NCBI GenBank assembly: GCA_032718475.1
Contig: JAUCBJ010007093.1
Location: 5,001 to 66,428, forward strand
DNA length: 61,428 nt
Direction of reading: 5' to 3'
Source of the DNA: Nemertoderma westbladi
Lineage: Eukaryota > Xenacoelomorpha > Nemertodermatida > Nemertodermatidae
Made by a program: the position numbers and the translations under genes. Under the pieces are notes generated by a model. The model ran no database searches, was not told the DNA's origin, and worked only from the letters and a program-made list of their open reading frames with translations. This document shows, piece by piece, positions 1 through 10,152 of this stretch (positions are counted from its first letter, which is position 1; each line of letters starts with the position of its first letter).

Positions 1-651
1 TGGGGTATATGGTCTCCTTTCTACTACTTATTTTCTTTGGCAACCTGCCTGGGATAATGTGGATTGTATCTGGTCTGGGGTCGGGCTCCTTTCCAAAGCA
101 ACTTCAACTTCGAATATTTTCTAATATTCGGTTTATTGCACTTGTCATTATAATTTTTTTAATTTAACGGAACTTGACGATGGCAAAATGCTCTCAGAGT
201 TAGTGTAAGTTGGAATCTCCACGGTAGGGTCCCGGGACCCTGGGACCCTACCCTCGCTACGCTAGTGGTTGAAATGGGTTGGATTTACTTTACTGTATTT
301 GAACCATAGAAAAATAGTTATAAGGCCATATGTATATACCTGTTTGTGCTATAGGGGAGTAATCAAATTGTAAGTAAAAAAATAAGCCAAGTCTCTGATC
401 TCCGGCTCTGGTCTCCGGTATTTTTCAAAATAATTATCCGGTCAGGTCTCTGGTTTACCGGGATTAAGAAAAACAGGTCTCTGTTTCAACTCTACTCCCT
501 GGTCTGGGTGGAGATCACCAAATTCTTGGTCTCCTGTATTCCAAACAGGAAACTCCCTAATTAATTAATTAATAGTCTGGATATAATAATTTATATATTA
601 TGCCTTAAATATTAGTTATTTCGTTTAGCGATAATTCCGTAATGTTTACAG
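1..651 (+). other. Presumed intron upstream of the TM2D3-like terminal exon
   Basis: No coding exon is visible here. The stretch is AT-rich with degenerate CTGGTCTC/CCGG-type motifs, and ends in a plausible splice acceptor (GTTTACAG, ending at 651). The reading frame after it begins in the middle of a conserved TM2D3 motif, which implies an upstream exon outside the window or not recognisable here. A short perfect hairpin lies at 223-252. Confidence 0.5.
223..252. repeat. Perfect 11-bp inverted repeat (hairpin)
   Basis: GGTAGGGTCCC at 223-233 is exactly complementary to 242-252, with an 8-base GC-rich loop. It is GC-rich inside AT-rich DNA. It could be a remnant of a small foldback element. 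No function is evident. Confidence 0.6.
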
Positions 652-1046
652 GCGATCGCAACTTCTCGCGAACTTTCTCCTGCCGTTTCTGTTACCAGAG
701 CGACGAGTATAGCTGTCTACCGACCCGGGACTGCGACGTTCGCCACCCGCACGACCGCTGGGGGCGCACGAACTGCACGGTTCGCCCGGGGGTCACCTGC
801 ATGGGTTCGCGAACGTTCTACCGAATGGTCGAGTGCAACTGGGCCTCGGGGTACAAACAGTCCACGGCCCTGCTGCTCTCGGTGACTCTGGGCGGCTTCG
901 GGGTGGACCGGTTCTACCTCGGCTACTGGCGACAAGGTCTGGGTAAGCTGTTCAGTTTCGGCGGGCTGGGTGTCTGGACCATCGTGGACGCGATTCTAAT
1001 AGCGATCGGTTACATCGGCCCCGCCGATAACTCCCTTTATATTTAA
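652..1046 (+). CDS. TM2D3: TM2 domain-containing protein 3-like, terminal exon (almondex family)
   Basis: This is the C-terminal exon of a small two-pass membrane protein of the TM2D family; in Drosophila the orthologue almondex is needed for Notch signalling. The frame opens with GDRNFS and a cysteine-rich luminal part (CRFC, C..C, NCTV, TCMGSRTF, CNW), followed by the TM2 domain from about 835 onward: a first hydrophobic helix, the DRFYLG motif, then KLFSFGGLGVW, a second helix and the conserved end GPADNSLYI before TAA. The Gly codon of GDRNF is split by the intron, so the exon starts at 652 (phase 1) and the ATG at 642 is not the real start. The signal peptide and N-terminus are not in the window. 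The exon is much richer in GC than its surroundings. The end motif and length of the conserved part fit TM2D3 better than TM2D1 or TM2D2. Confidence 0.85.
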
Positions 1047-1862
1047 CACAAATGGTGCAAATTTCTATTATGATTTAGTCGCTTTTCTGTAAATTTATTT
1101 TTATAATAATTTGTGTTCTTTTATTAACTCTCTTCCTATAATTACCGTCTGTTGTCGCTAGTTGATTACGTTAATTAATTATGTAGTTTTAAGATTCTTA
1201 TTGTCTCGATTTATACAGATTAACATCTAATCTCCCGGATTCCAGTTCAATCCTATAATATGTCGGTGAATATTATTATACATTATTGGTTACAAAATTA
1301 AGTCATTGATATTTTAAAAACTCTGCAATTAAAGTTATTACAAAACATCATGACGTCATACGAGGCGGTTGTACAACTTCCCTTACCACTCCTCCATTAT
1401 TACCCGCAACATCCGTTAAAACTGTTAAACCTAATTTTCTGTTTTATTTTTTAACATTGATTAAAAAATGATAAATTTTGATTGAAACAATTTTTTACTT
1501 TACTTCACATGGCTGATCTACTCTCTCCATAACGGATTGTTCGGCAAATTGTTTCAATTACAATACAGTTTTTTTTAATATGTTTTTCGGTGTAAAATTT
1601 TATGGTGATTCCGAATCTAAATCAGTTTTTCCATAAGTTTTTTAGTTCTCGAGTTTTATGGCAATATTTGTAATTTTCACCCAAAATTTGAAGTTTTTAA
1701 TTTTGGTGCAGCACCACATTTACACCAAAAAAGACCATAAAACACCCAGAAATGTCGAAATATTTTTGCTATTTTTCGGGATCCGAGCGAAAAATTACCC
1801 ATAGCCCAATTTATGAATTTCCAAATCTCTGAGATTACGTTAATTGGTTGTTAAGTTTGCGG
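1047..1862. other. 3' UTR and intergenic DNA
   Basis: AT-rich DNA with no gene seen. An ATTAAA at about 1328 could serve as a variant polyadenylation signal for the TM2D3-like gene. A perfect CRE-type octamer TGACGTCA lies at 1351-1358 and also occurs at 58345-58352 with the same six preceding bases. Confidence 0.4.
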
Positions 1863-1975
1863 AATTTGTTTTACAAGGTAGTTATATCTTATATCAACGA
1901 AACTGAACCGTTTCCGCCTGCTTTGACGCTGTAAACAAACTGGACTGCCTAAATTTTAAAACAACAAAAAGATCT

Positions 1976-2038
1976 GGTTCGGGATCGAACCCGGTACTTT
2001 CACATCTTAAATCTGGCACCTTATTGAATGAGCTTCCA
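1976..2038 (-). repeat. tRNA-derived SINE-like head (copy 0)
   Basis: Read on the minus strand, this stretch looks like a decayed tRNA. It has an A-box-like AGCTC segment, an anticodon arm CCAGATTTAAGATGTG whose seven-base loop carries a leucine-type TAA anticodon, and an exact B-box GGTTCGATCCC in a T-arm (CCGGGTTCGATCCCGAACC). The D-arm region is abnormal, so a working tRNA is unlikely. The element sits in a conserved block (about 1863-2300) repeated at 30.95 kb and 46.6 kb. Pol III promoter boxes with non-tRNA sequence beyond them fit a tRNA-derived SINE; a lone tRNA pseudogene is the alternative. Confidence 0.55.
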
Positions 2039-2349
2039 GAGATCACGTCGCAGAACAAAAAGAATTCCATTCTATTTGAGGGCCCCTCTTTCCTCAAACA
2101 ACTACCTAACTACCTCTATAAAGAGACAGTTACGTTATAAACATCTGTTGATACACATAATCGTCGGTTCAATGGGGTACCTCTTTACATAAAAAATAAA
2201 TTTATACTGGACGGGAAAACATCTGATTGTATTTATATTACCTTTTCAATAATCGTATCTTATCTGGAATATAATTGTACTCCCAACACCACAATAAACA
2301 AACATAATTAAGAGATTCTCTATGAACATAGAATCTCCGAATTGTCTAC

Positions 2350-2519
2350 TCCATGTTTCACACGTATACTCCTCCACCAATCCCGATCACACACGTATAC
2401 TCTTCCATCAATCCCGATCACACACGTATACTCTTCCATCAATCCCGATCACACACGTATACTCCTCCACCAATCCCGATAACACACGTATACTCCACCA
2501 ATCCCGATCATTCCCAATA
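2350..2519. repeat. About 31-bp minisatellite, roughly five units
   Basis: Tandem units are built on CCAATCCCGATCACACACGT followed by ATACTCCTCCA. The same repeat has fewer units in the later module copies (about 31455-31545 and 47096-47186), so it varies in number. It lies just past the stop codon of the astacin gene, in its 3' flank. The forward reading frames across it are by-products of the repeat. Confidence 0.8.
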
Positions 2520-2520
2520 T

Positions 2521-3348
2521 TTACACGCAACCATACAGTTTATTGATCTGGTTGACATCACTATCCCTAACCTGGTCAGGATAAGCAATATATCCGCCAC
2601 TTTTAGTTGTGATGGCGTAGCAACCGCAACAAGAGAACGTGTTGCTAGCGTAATGCATGATGCTCCTAATGTCGTAGGCACTGCCCATGGAATCGATACT
2701 GAAGTTATTGATTTTGAAGTTGCTGCTCTGGCCACTCTCGATGCAGTTCCAGTTGATGTTGACATAGTTGTCACGATCCGGTCTCGCTTGTTCGTGGAAG
2801 AATCCAACAGCGTGCATGAGCTCATGGAAGGCGAGCGACGGGCTGTCGCAGTTGCCCATGCGGAGGTCCTGCCATCCACCTTTACGACCGATGTTGGAGT
2901 AACCATAGCAACCGTTACCACTGAATATATTGATGTAGTCATTCTGCCCGTTGCGAGGTACAAATTTGAGGCATGTTCTCTGTTCCCACCAGCTGAAAGC
3001 AGTCAGCATGGACTGCTCGGCGTAAGAACCAACACCATTGAAGTAGTAAGGTACCAGGTATTTACCATTTGATGAGTATCCCTTCCATAAACCACCAGAC
3101 CAGTTGATAGCCCCTTTGTCATCACTGTTTAGTAAATCGTTTATGTACTTTCTTAAATCGGCATCGACTACAACATCACCTTCAAACATTTCATCTGGGT
3201 GGCCCTCAGGAAGACATTCACATACATAACAACCATCATTATCTTTGGCGTAACCAAATGGACAGGTCGTTGAGCAGGTTGTATCGTCAATGCGATCACA
3301 ATGATCATGGGCTAGAGCGAGAATTGGTAGAATAAGTAGCAACAGCAT
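2521..3348 (-). CDS. Astacin-family zinc metalloprotease with N-terminal antistasin-like Cys cluster (copy 0)
   Basis: This 275-residue secreted endopeptidase is encoded in one uninterrupted exon. Residues 1-13 form a leucine-rich signal peptide. Residues 17-45 form a compact cysteine cluster (C17, C25, C29, C40, C43, C45) resembling an antistasin-type module. Residues 55-58 read FEGD, which fits the family's FxGD aspartate switch that keeps the zymogen latent. The catalytic domain follows, with the astacin zinc site HELMHAVGFFHE at 175-186 (three His ligands and the catalytic Glu) and the Met-turn SIMHY at 229-233. All catalytic residues are present and the length suits a minimal astacin without CUB or EGF tails. 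A TATA box lies 54 bp upstream of the ATG. Two near-identical copies lie at 31548-32372 and 47189-48013; this copy has one extra residue near position 216 and several substitutions. The substrate is unknown. Confidence 0.9.
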   Translation of the reverse strand: MLLLLILPILALAHDHCDRIDDTTCSTTCPFGYAKDNDGCYVCECLPEGHPDEMFEGDVVVDADLRKYINDLLNSDDKGAINWSGGLWKGYSSNGKYLVPYYFNGVGSYAEQSMLTAFSWWEQRTCLKFVPRNGQNDYINIFSGNGCYGYSNIGRKGGWQDLRMGNCDSPSLAFHELMHAVGFFHEQARPDRDNYVNINWNCIESGQSSNFKINNFSIDSMGSAYDIRSIMHYASNTFSCCGCYAITTKSGGYIAYPDQVRDSDVNQINKLYGCV

Positions 3349-3401
3349 TTCGAATCGTTTTAGAACTGAATTTAAATTTATTTATACTGAACTTAATTAT
3401 A

Positions 3402-3411
3402 CCTATTTATA
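3402..3411 (-). promoter_or_regulatory. TATA box of astacin gene, copy 0
   Basis: The minus strand reads TATAAATAGG, a strong TATA consensus, 54-63 bp upstream of the astacin ATG. This leaves room for a short leader of about 25-30 bases. The same box is kept in both other copies. Transcription-start evidence is not available. Confidence 0.5.
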
Positions 3412-3716
3412 AGTATATTAATTATAACTAATAATAAATTCTAATAAATACTAACCTACTAAGATTTTAAATTTAAACGGACCTGTAAATGGATAAGTTA
3501 TATCTTACAATTCGTAATTAGTTTTATTTCATTTTAAAACCAAAAGGTGCTTTTTCCAAGGCTTAATGCGATGAGGAGCCGTTGTAGTCTTAATTTGCCA
3601 CTGAAATTGTGTACACACGGATTGGAAATCGGTGACTTAACCTTTCCATTAAAATATATTTTTATTTAAAGCAATGCATAATTTCATAGTCTTAGATACT
3701 GCATTATTAAAACAAG

Positions 3717-4049
3717 CTGCTTCTAGTGTTTGTTAACTCCAAGAAGACAAAAAAATTTGAAAGTCAACTATGAAAGTCCTCAGGAAATGTCTGATCGTAT
3801 GAGAAGTCAGTCGAGGACCTTCGAATACGTAAGGGAAAGGCATGGCCTGTGCAGCATTGAACGGGCTTTCCAGGATTTGGAAGTCACATAGAATTAATCG
3901 GAATCTTAAGGTCCGATTATTTAGAGCAGCAGTAGTTCCAGTACTCCTCTATGGGAGTCCATGCTGGGCTCTAACTGCTGAGGACACCAAATCTCTGCAT
4001 GGCACATTCACAAGAATGCTACGCCGGGTTCACTGTGTCAAGTGCAATA
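3717..4049 (+). pseudogene. Truncated RTE-like LINE fragment (copy 0)
   Basis: This is a remnant of the same LINE family whose full copy sits at 15521-19276. It matches the region from about 18530 to 18930: the end of the reverse-transcriptase palm and the thumb, with readable LFRAAVVPVLLYGSPCWALT and TFTRMLRRVHCVK. About 60 bases between the two matched halves are missing, so the reading frame is broken. The LINE match stops abruptly at GTGCAAT (about 4048), where the 48-bp minisatellite begins. The three module copies share these breakpoints, so the fragment predates the module duplications. Confidence 0.85.
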
Positions 4050-7000
4050 TTTCTGCTCTTATACACCAAATACTAGATTTTCTCTCACAGCTTCCTGTCT
4101 CTGCTCTTATACACCAAATACTATCTCTTCCCCCACAGCTTCCTGTCTCTGCTCTTATACACCAAATACTATCTCTTCCCCCACAGCTTCCTGTCTCTGC
4201 TCTTATACACCAAATACTATATCTTCCCTCACAGCTTCCTGTCTCTGCTCTTATACACCAAATACTAGATCTTCCCTCACAGCTTCCTGTCTCTGCTCTT
4301 ACACACCAAATACTATCTCTTCCCCCACAGCTTCCTGTCTCTGCTCTTATACACCAAATACTATATCTTCCCTCACAGCTTCCTGTCTCTGCTCTTATAC
4401 ACCAAATACTATATCTTCCCTCACAGCTTCCTGTCTCTGCTCTTATACACCAAATACTCGATCTTCCCCCACAGCTTCCTGTCTCTGCTCTTACAAACCA
4501 AATACTATCTCTTCCCCCACAGCTTCCTGTCTCTGCTCTTATACACCAAATACTAGATCTTCCCCCACAGCTTCCTGTCTCTGCTCTTATACACCAAATA
4601 CTATCTCTTCCCCCACAGCTTCCTGTCTCTGCTCTTATACACCAAATACTAGATCTTCCCTCACAGCTTCCTGTCTCTGCTCTTATACACCAAATACTAG
4701 ATCTTCCCCCACAGCTTCCTGTCTCTGCTCTTATACACCAAATACTATATCTTCCCCCACAGCTTCCTGTCTCTGCTCTTATACACCAAATACTCGATCT
4801 TCCCTCACAGCTTCCTGTCTCTGCTCTTATACACCAAATACTATCTCTTCCCCCACAGCTTCCTGTCTCTGCTCTTATACACCAAATACTAGATCTTCCC
4901 TCACAGCATCCTGTCTCTGCTCTTATACACCAAATACTATATCTTCCCTCACAGCATCCTGTCTCTGCTCTTATACACCAAATACTATCTCTTCCCCCAC
5001 AGCTTCCTGTCTCTGCTCTTATACACCAAATACTCGATCTTCCCCCACAGCTTCCTGTCTCTGCTCTTATACACCAAATACTATATCTTCCCTCACAGCT
5101 TCCTGTCTCTGCTCTTATACACCAAATACTATCTCTTCCCCCACAGCTTCCTGTCTCTGCTCTTACAAACCAAATACTATCTCTTCCCCCACAGCTTCCT
5201 GTCTCTGCTCTTATACACCAAATACTCGATCTTCCCCCACAGCTTCCTGTCTCTGCTCTTATACACCAAATACTATCTCTTCCCTCACAGCTTCCTGTCT
5301 CTGCTCTTATACACCAAATACTATCTCTTCCCCCACAGCTTCCTGTCTCTGCTCTTATACACCAAATACTCGATCTTCCCTCACAGCTTCCTGTCTCTGC
5401 TCTTATACACCAAATACTATATCTTCCCTCACAGCTTCCTGTCTCTGCTCTTATACACCAAATACTATCTCTTCCCCCACAGCTTCCTGTCTCTGCTCTT
5501 ATACACCAAATACTATCTCTTCCCCCACAGCTTCCTGTCTCTGCTCTTATACACCAAATACTCGATCTTCCCCCACAGCTTCCTGTCTCTGCTCTTATAC
5601 ACCAAATACTATCTCTTCCCTCACAGCTTCCTGTCTCTGCTCTTATACACCAAATACTATCATCTTCCCCCACAGCTTCCTGTCTCTGCTCTTATACACC
5701 AAATACTCGATCTTCCCCCACAGCTTCCTGTCTCTGCTCTTATACACCAAATACTATCTCTCCCCTCACAGCTTCCTGTCTCTGCTCTTATACACCAAAT
5801 ACTCGATCTTCCCTCACAGCTTCCTGTCTCTGCTCTTATACACCAAATACTATCTCTTCCCCCACAGCTTCCTGTCTCTGCTCTTATACACCAAATACTC
5901 GATCTTCCCTCACAGCTTCCTGTCTCTGCTCTTATACACCAAATACTATATCTTCCCTCACAGCATCCTGTCTCTGCTCTTATACACCAAATACTATATC
6001 TTCCCCCACAGCTTCCTGTCTCTGCTCTTATACACCAAATACTCGATCTTCCCTCACAGCTTCCTGTCTCTGCTCTTATACACCAAATACTATCTCTTCC
6101 CCCACAGCTTCCTGTCTCTGCTCTTATACACCAAATACTCAGTATCTTCCCCCACAGCTTCCTGTCTCTGCTCTTATACACCAAATACTATCTCTTCCCC
6201 CACAGCTTCCTGTCTCTGCTCTTATACACCAAATACTCGATCTTCCCTCACAGCTTCCTGTCTCTGCTCTTATACACCAAATACTATATCTTCCCTCACA
6301 GCTTCCTGTCTCTGCTCTTATACACCAAATACTATCTCTTCCCCCACAGCTTCCTGTCTCTGCTCTTATACACCAAATACTATCTCTTCCCTCACAGCTT
6401 CCTGTCTCTGCTCTTATACACCAAATACTCGATCTTCCCCCACAGCTTCCTGTCTCTGCTCTTATACACCAAATACTATATCTTCCCCCACAGCTTCCTG
6501 TCTCTGCTCTTATACACCAAATACTCGATCTTCCCCCACAGCTTCCTGTCTCTGCTCTTATACACCAAATACTATATCTTCCCCCACAGCTTCCTGTCTC
6601 TGCTCTTATACACCAAATACTCGATCTTCCCTCACAGCATCCTGTCTCTGCTCTTATACACCAAATACTATCTCTTCCCCCACAGCTTCCTGTCTCTGCT
6701 CTTATACACCAAATACTACGATCTTCCCCCACAGCTTCCTGTCTCTGCTCTTATACACCAAATACTCGATCTTCCCTCACAGCTTCCTGTCTCTGCTCTT
6801 ATACACCAAATACTATATCTTCCCTCACAGCTTCCTGTCTCTGCTCTTATACACCAAATACTCGATCTTCCCCCACAGCTTCCTGTCTCTGCTCTTATAC
6901 ACCAAATACTATATCTTCCCCCACAGCTTCCTGTCTCTGCTCTTATACACCAAATACTCGATCTTCCCTCACAGCATCCTGTCTCTGCTCTTATACACCA

Positions 7001-8908
7001 AATACTATCTCTTCCCTCACAGCTTCCTGTCTCTGCTCTTATACACCAAATACTCGATCTTCCCCCACAGCTTCCTGTCTCTGCTCTTATACACCAAATA
7101 CTATATCTTCCCCCACAGCTTCCTGTCTCTGCTCTTATACACCAAATACTCGATCTTCCCCCACAGCTTCCTGTCTCTGCTCTTATACACCAAATACTAT
7201 ATCTTCCCCCACAGCTTCCTGTCTCTGCTCTTATACACCAAATACTCGATCTTCCCTCACAGCTTCCTGTCTCTGCTCTTATACACCAAATACTCGATCT
7301 TCCCCCACAGCTTCCTGTCTCTGCTCTTATACACCAAATACTCGATCTTCCCCCACAGCTTCCTGTCTCTGCTCTTATACACCAAATACTATCTCTTCCC
7401 CCACAGCTTCCTGTCTCTGCTCTTATACACCAAATACTCGATCTTCCCTCACAGCTTCCTGTCTCTGCTCTTATACACCAAATACTATATCTTCCCTCAC
7501 AGCATCCTGTCTCTGCTCTTATACACCAAATACTATCTCTTCCCTCACAGCATCCTGTCTCTGCTCTTATACACCAAATACTATCTCTTCCCCCACAGCT
7601 TCCTGTCTCTGCTCTTATACACCAAATACTCGATCTTCCCCCACAGCTTCCTGTCTCTGCTCTTATACACCAAATACTATCTCTTCCCTCACAGCATCCT
7701 GTCTCTGCTCTTATACACCAAATACTATCTCTTCCCTCACAGCATCCTGTCTCTGCTCTTATACACCAAATACTCGATCTTCCCCCACAGCTTCCTGTCT
7801 CTGCTCTTATAGACCAAATACTCGATCTTCCCTCACAGCTTCCTGTCTCTGCTCTTATACACCAAATACTACAGTATATCTTCCCTCACAGCATCCTGTC
7901 TCTACTCTTATACACCAAATACTAGATCTTCCCTCACAGCATCCTGTCTCTGCTCTTACAAACCAAATACTATATCTTCCCTCACAGCTTCCTGTCTCTG
8001 CTCTTATACACCAAATACTATCTCTTCCCTCACAGCTTCTTGTCTCTGCTCTTATACACCAAATACTATATCTTCCCCCACAGCTTCCTGTCTCTGCTCT
8101 TATACACCAAATACTCGATCTTCCCCCACAGCTTCCTGTCTCTGCTCTTATAGACCAAATACTCGATCTTCCCTCACAGCTTCCTGTCTCTGCTCTTATA
8201 CACCAAATACTACAGTATATCTTCCCTCACAGCATCCTGTCTCTACTCTTATACACCAAATACTAGATCTTCCCTCACAGCATCCTGTCTCTGCTCTTAC
8301 AAACCAAATACTATATCTTCCCTCACAGCTTCCTGTCTCTGCTCTTATACACCAAATACTATCTCTTCCCTCACAGCTTCTTGTCTCTGCTCTTATACAC
8401 CAAATACTATATCTTCCCCCACAGCTTCCTGTCTCTGCTCTTATACACCAAATACTAGATCTTCCCCCACAGCTACCTGTCTCTGCTCTTACAAACCAAA
8501 TACTATCTCTTCCCCCACAGCTTCCTGTCTCTGCTCTTATACACCAAATAATATCTCTTCCCTCACAGCTTCCTGTCTCTGCTCTTATACACCAAATATT
8601 CGATCTTCTCCCACAGCTTCCTGTCTCTGCTCTTATACACCAAATACTATCTCTTCCCTCACAGCTTCCTGTCTCTGCTCTTATACACCAAATACTATCT
8701 CTTCCCCCACAGCTTCCTGTCTCTGCTCTTATACACCAAATACTATCTCTTCCCTCACAGCTTCCTGTCTCTGCTCTTATACACCAAATACTCGATCTTC
8801 CCTCAGAGCTTCCTGTCTCTGCTCTTATACACCAAATACTATATCTTCCCTCACAGCTTCCTGTCTCTGCTCTTATACACCATATAATATATCTTCACTC
8901 ATAGTCTC
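4048..8908. repeat. 48-bp minisatellite array, about 100 units (copy 0)
   Basis: This is a tandem array of a 48-bp unit that can be read as CTGCTCTTATACACCAAATA, then CTATATCTTCCCTCACAG, then CTTCCTGTCT. Variable positions are few and binary: TATAT, TATCT, CGAT or AGAT after AATAC; CCC or CTC before ACAG; and CTTC or CATC after it. Some units carry ACAAACC in place of ATACACC. Rare 5-bp insertions (ACAGT) occur near 7870 and 8212. Because 48 is a multiple of 3 and the unit lacks stops in several frames, very long reading frames run through it on both strands; these are by-products and not genes. The array lies between the astacin promoter and the duplicated flank. Confidence 0.97.
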
Positions 8909-9862
8909 CTGACCCTCCCTCGTCTTGTTGCAGGTCACACAACCCTGCTTTTGAAATTATCTCATAGTACTGTATCTCAGTCGATCAGTCAGCCCTTTAT
9001 ATATAAAATCCTGTGGGAATAACCCAGAATTGCGAAACTGCATGGCATACAAATGCTTTGTGATATAACTCTTAGAAATCAATGCGTTTTCATTAGACCT
9101 ACATAATAAATACGCCGAAATGAAACATGGCTAAATTTCCATAGTTTAGTAAAACTCGCGCAAACAATACAATATTGAATTTTATTCAAACATATTCCGT
9201 TGTAGTGGTACTTATATGTGATCGTAACAAGTGTCCTAAATGCGTGCGTAATCACAAACACATGACAGTGGGGACATGTGACAATAGAGAGATTGCATGT
9301 TGATGAAAAAATATTATATTATATATTAAATATTAAATTTTATATATATATATTATATACTTTATATTAAATATTATATATAGATCATAATGAATTATTA
9401 CAAGATGGCATATGCCCAGCCCAGTAATGGAATGAAATTGACAATTTTGACCTCATTAAACATTACATTGATAAACTCGAATTCAATAGTAAACAATTTT
9501 GTGTTTCATCGCAATTCGTGAGTTCAATTCGAGCAAAACATTCACTGATGATGACATGGTAAGCTATTTTACAGTGGATGCTACAATAGGCATGGAACTC
9601 AACATCAATATTTGGGACTGTTATTATATATTTGAATTGGGTATTTGTTTAGTGTGGGCTTTCAGGTTGAGAGTGTAATGCTGAAATTTCCAGCAATTTT
9701 TGCTTTGAATCTTTAGCTACAGGCATTTAAAAAAGTGACTTATTCAACCTTTATGGTGATTTGTTTGTATGCTGTACAAGGAATCCAAGTTATGTAAAAA
9801 CATTTCAATTTGGTTGTGATATACAAATAGATGATATATGTGTATTTTTTGTTTAAATCTGA
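8909..9862. other. Duplicated noncoding flank of the array (copy 0)
   Basis: This 1-kb noncoding block follows each of the three arrays (also 40291-41283 and 49821-50770). It holds an AT microsatellite at about 9305-9385. At about 9700-9850 it holds a segment resembling one arm of the inverted-repeat element at 58425-59031 (shared AATCTTTAGCTACA, TTTAAAAAAGTG, GGAATCCAA and TTTCAATTTGGTTG-like stretches). Homology to the other copies stops at about 9862 (GATGCCT), where mobile-element DNA takes over. A 60-residue minus-strand frame at 9079-9261 is conserved only because the DNA is duplicated. Confidence 0.7.
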
Positions 9863-9880
9863 TGCCTGCCTGATGTTTAA

Positions 9881-10152
9881 ATCTGGGGCCAGCCACTCCG
9901 AGATCAATTACGAGAACAGAGGGCATTGGCCCTTAAAGCTCGAATGGAGGATGAATACGTCCAATTACAGATCGAGCAGGACGTACTAGCGCAGGAAAGA
10001 CATAAACAGGAGGCCGAACTACAGGCCGAAAATAAAAACCAAGAGGCCGAATTACGGGCCAAAAGACGTAAACAAGAGGCCGAAATGCGTAAACAAGAGG
10101 CCGAAAGGAATAAACAAGAGGCCGAACTACAGGCCGAAATACATAAACAAGA
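9881..10152 (+). pseudogene. BEL/Pao gag, N-terminal coiled-coil part
   Basis: The open frame shows heptad-like, charged coiled-coil sequence with repeated KQEAEL/KQEAEM motifs. The frame begins after a stop at 9878, where the element is truncated, so the true start codon is lost. At 10153 a foldback-type element interrupts the gene. The frame on this side matches the frame of the segment beginning at 11545, which supports their being one gene before the insertion. Confidence 0.7.

Noticed and set aside
1976-2038. Functional tRNA-Leu gene
   Set aside because: The anticodon arm and T-arm look right, but the D-arm is abnormal and a 3' acceptor stem partner is not evident, so a SINE head or pseudogene is the better reading.
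2353-3072. Plus-strand frame opposite the astacin gene (also 31317-32096 and 46958-47737)
   Set aside because: The opposite strand encodes a complete protease with all catalytic motifs; the plus-strand frame starts in a minisatellite and has no recognisable domain.
4030-5673. Minus-strand frames of a 16-residue Cys-containing repeat in the arrays
   Set aside because: These are shadows of the minisatellite; they exist wherever the unit is intact and end at indels. No promoter or start context supports them.
3842-8266. Very long plus-strand reading frame through the 48-bp array (and the equivalents at 32866-40284 and 48507-49814)
   Set aside because: It starts in a decayed LINE fragment and stays open only because the repeat length is divisible by three and the unit lacks stops. 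The frame shifts at insertion units, and several other frames are equally open.
4048-8908. CRISPR-like array
   Set aside because: There are no unique spacers: the whole 48-bp unit repeats head to tail, and the window is clearly eukaryotic.
9079-9261. 60-residue minus-strand frame present in all three flanks
   Set aside because: Its conservation follows from recent DNA duplication, its composition is unremarkable, and no initiation or splice context was seen.
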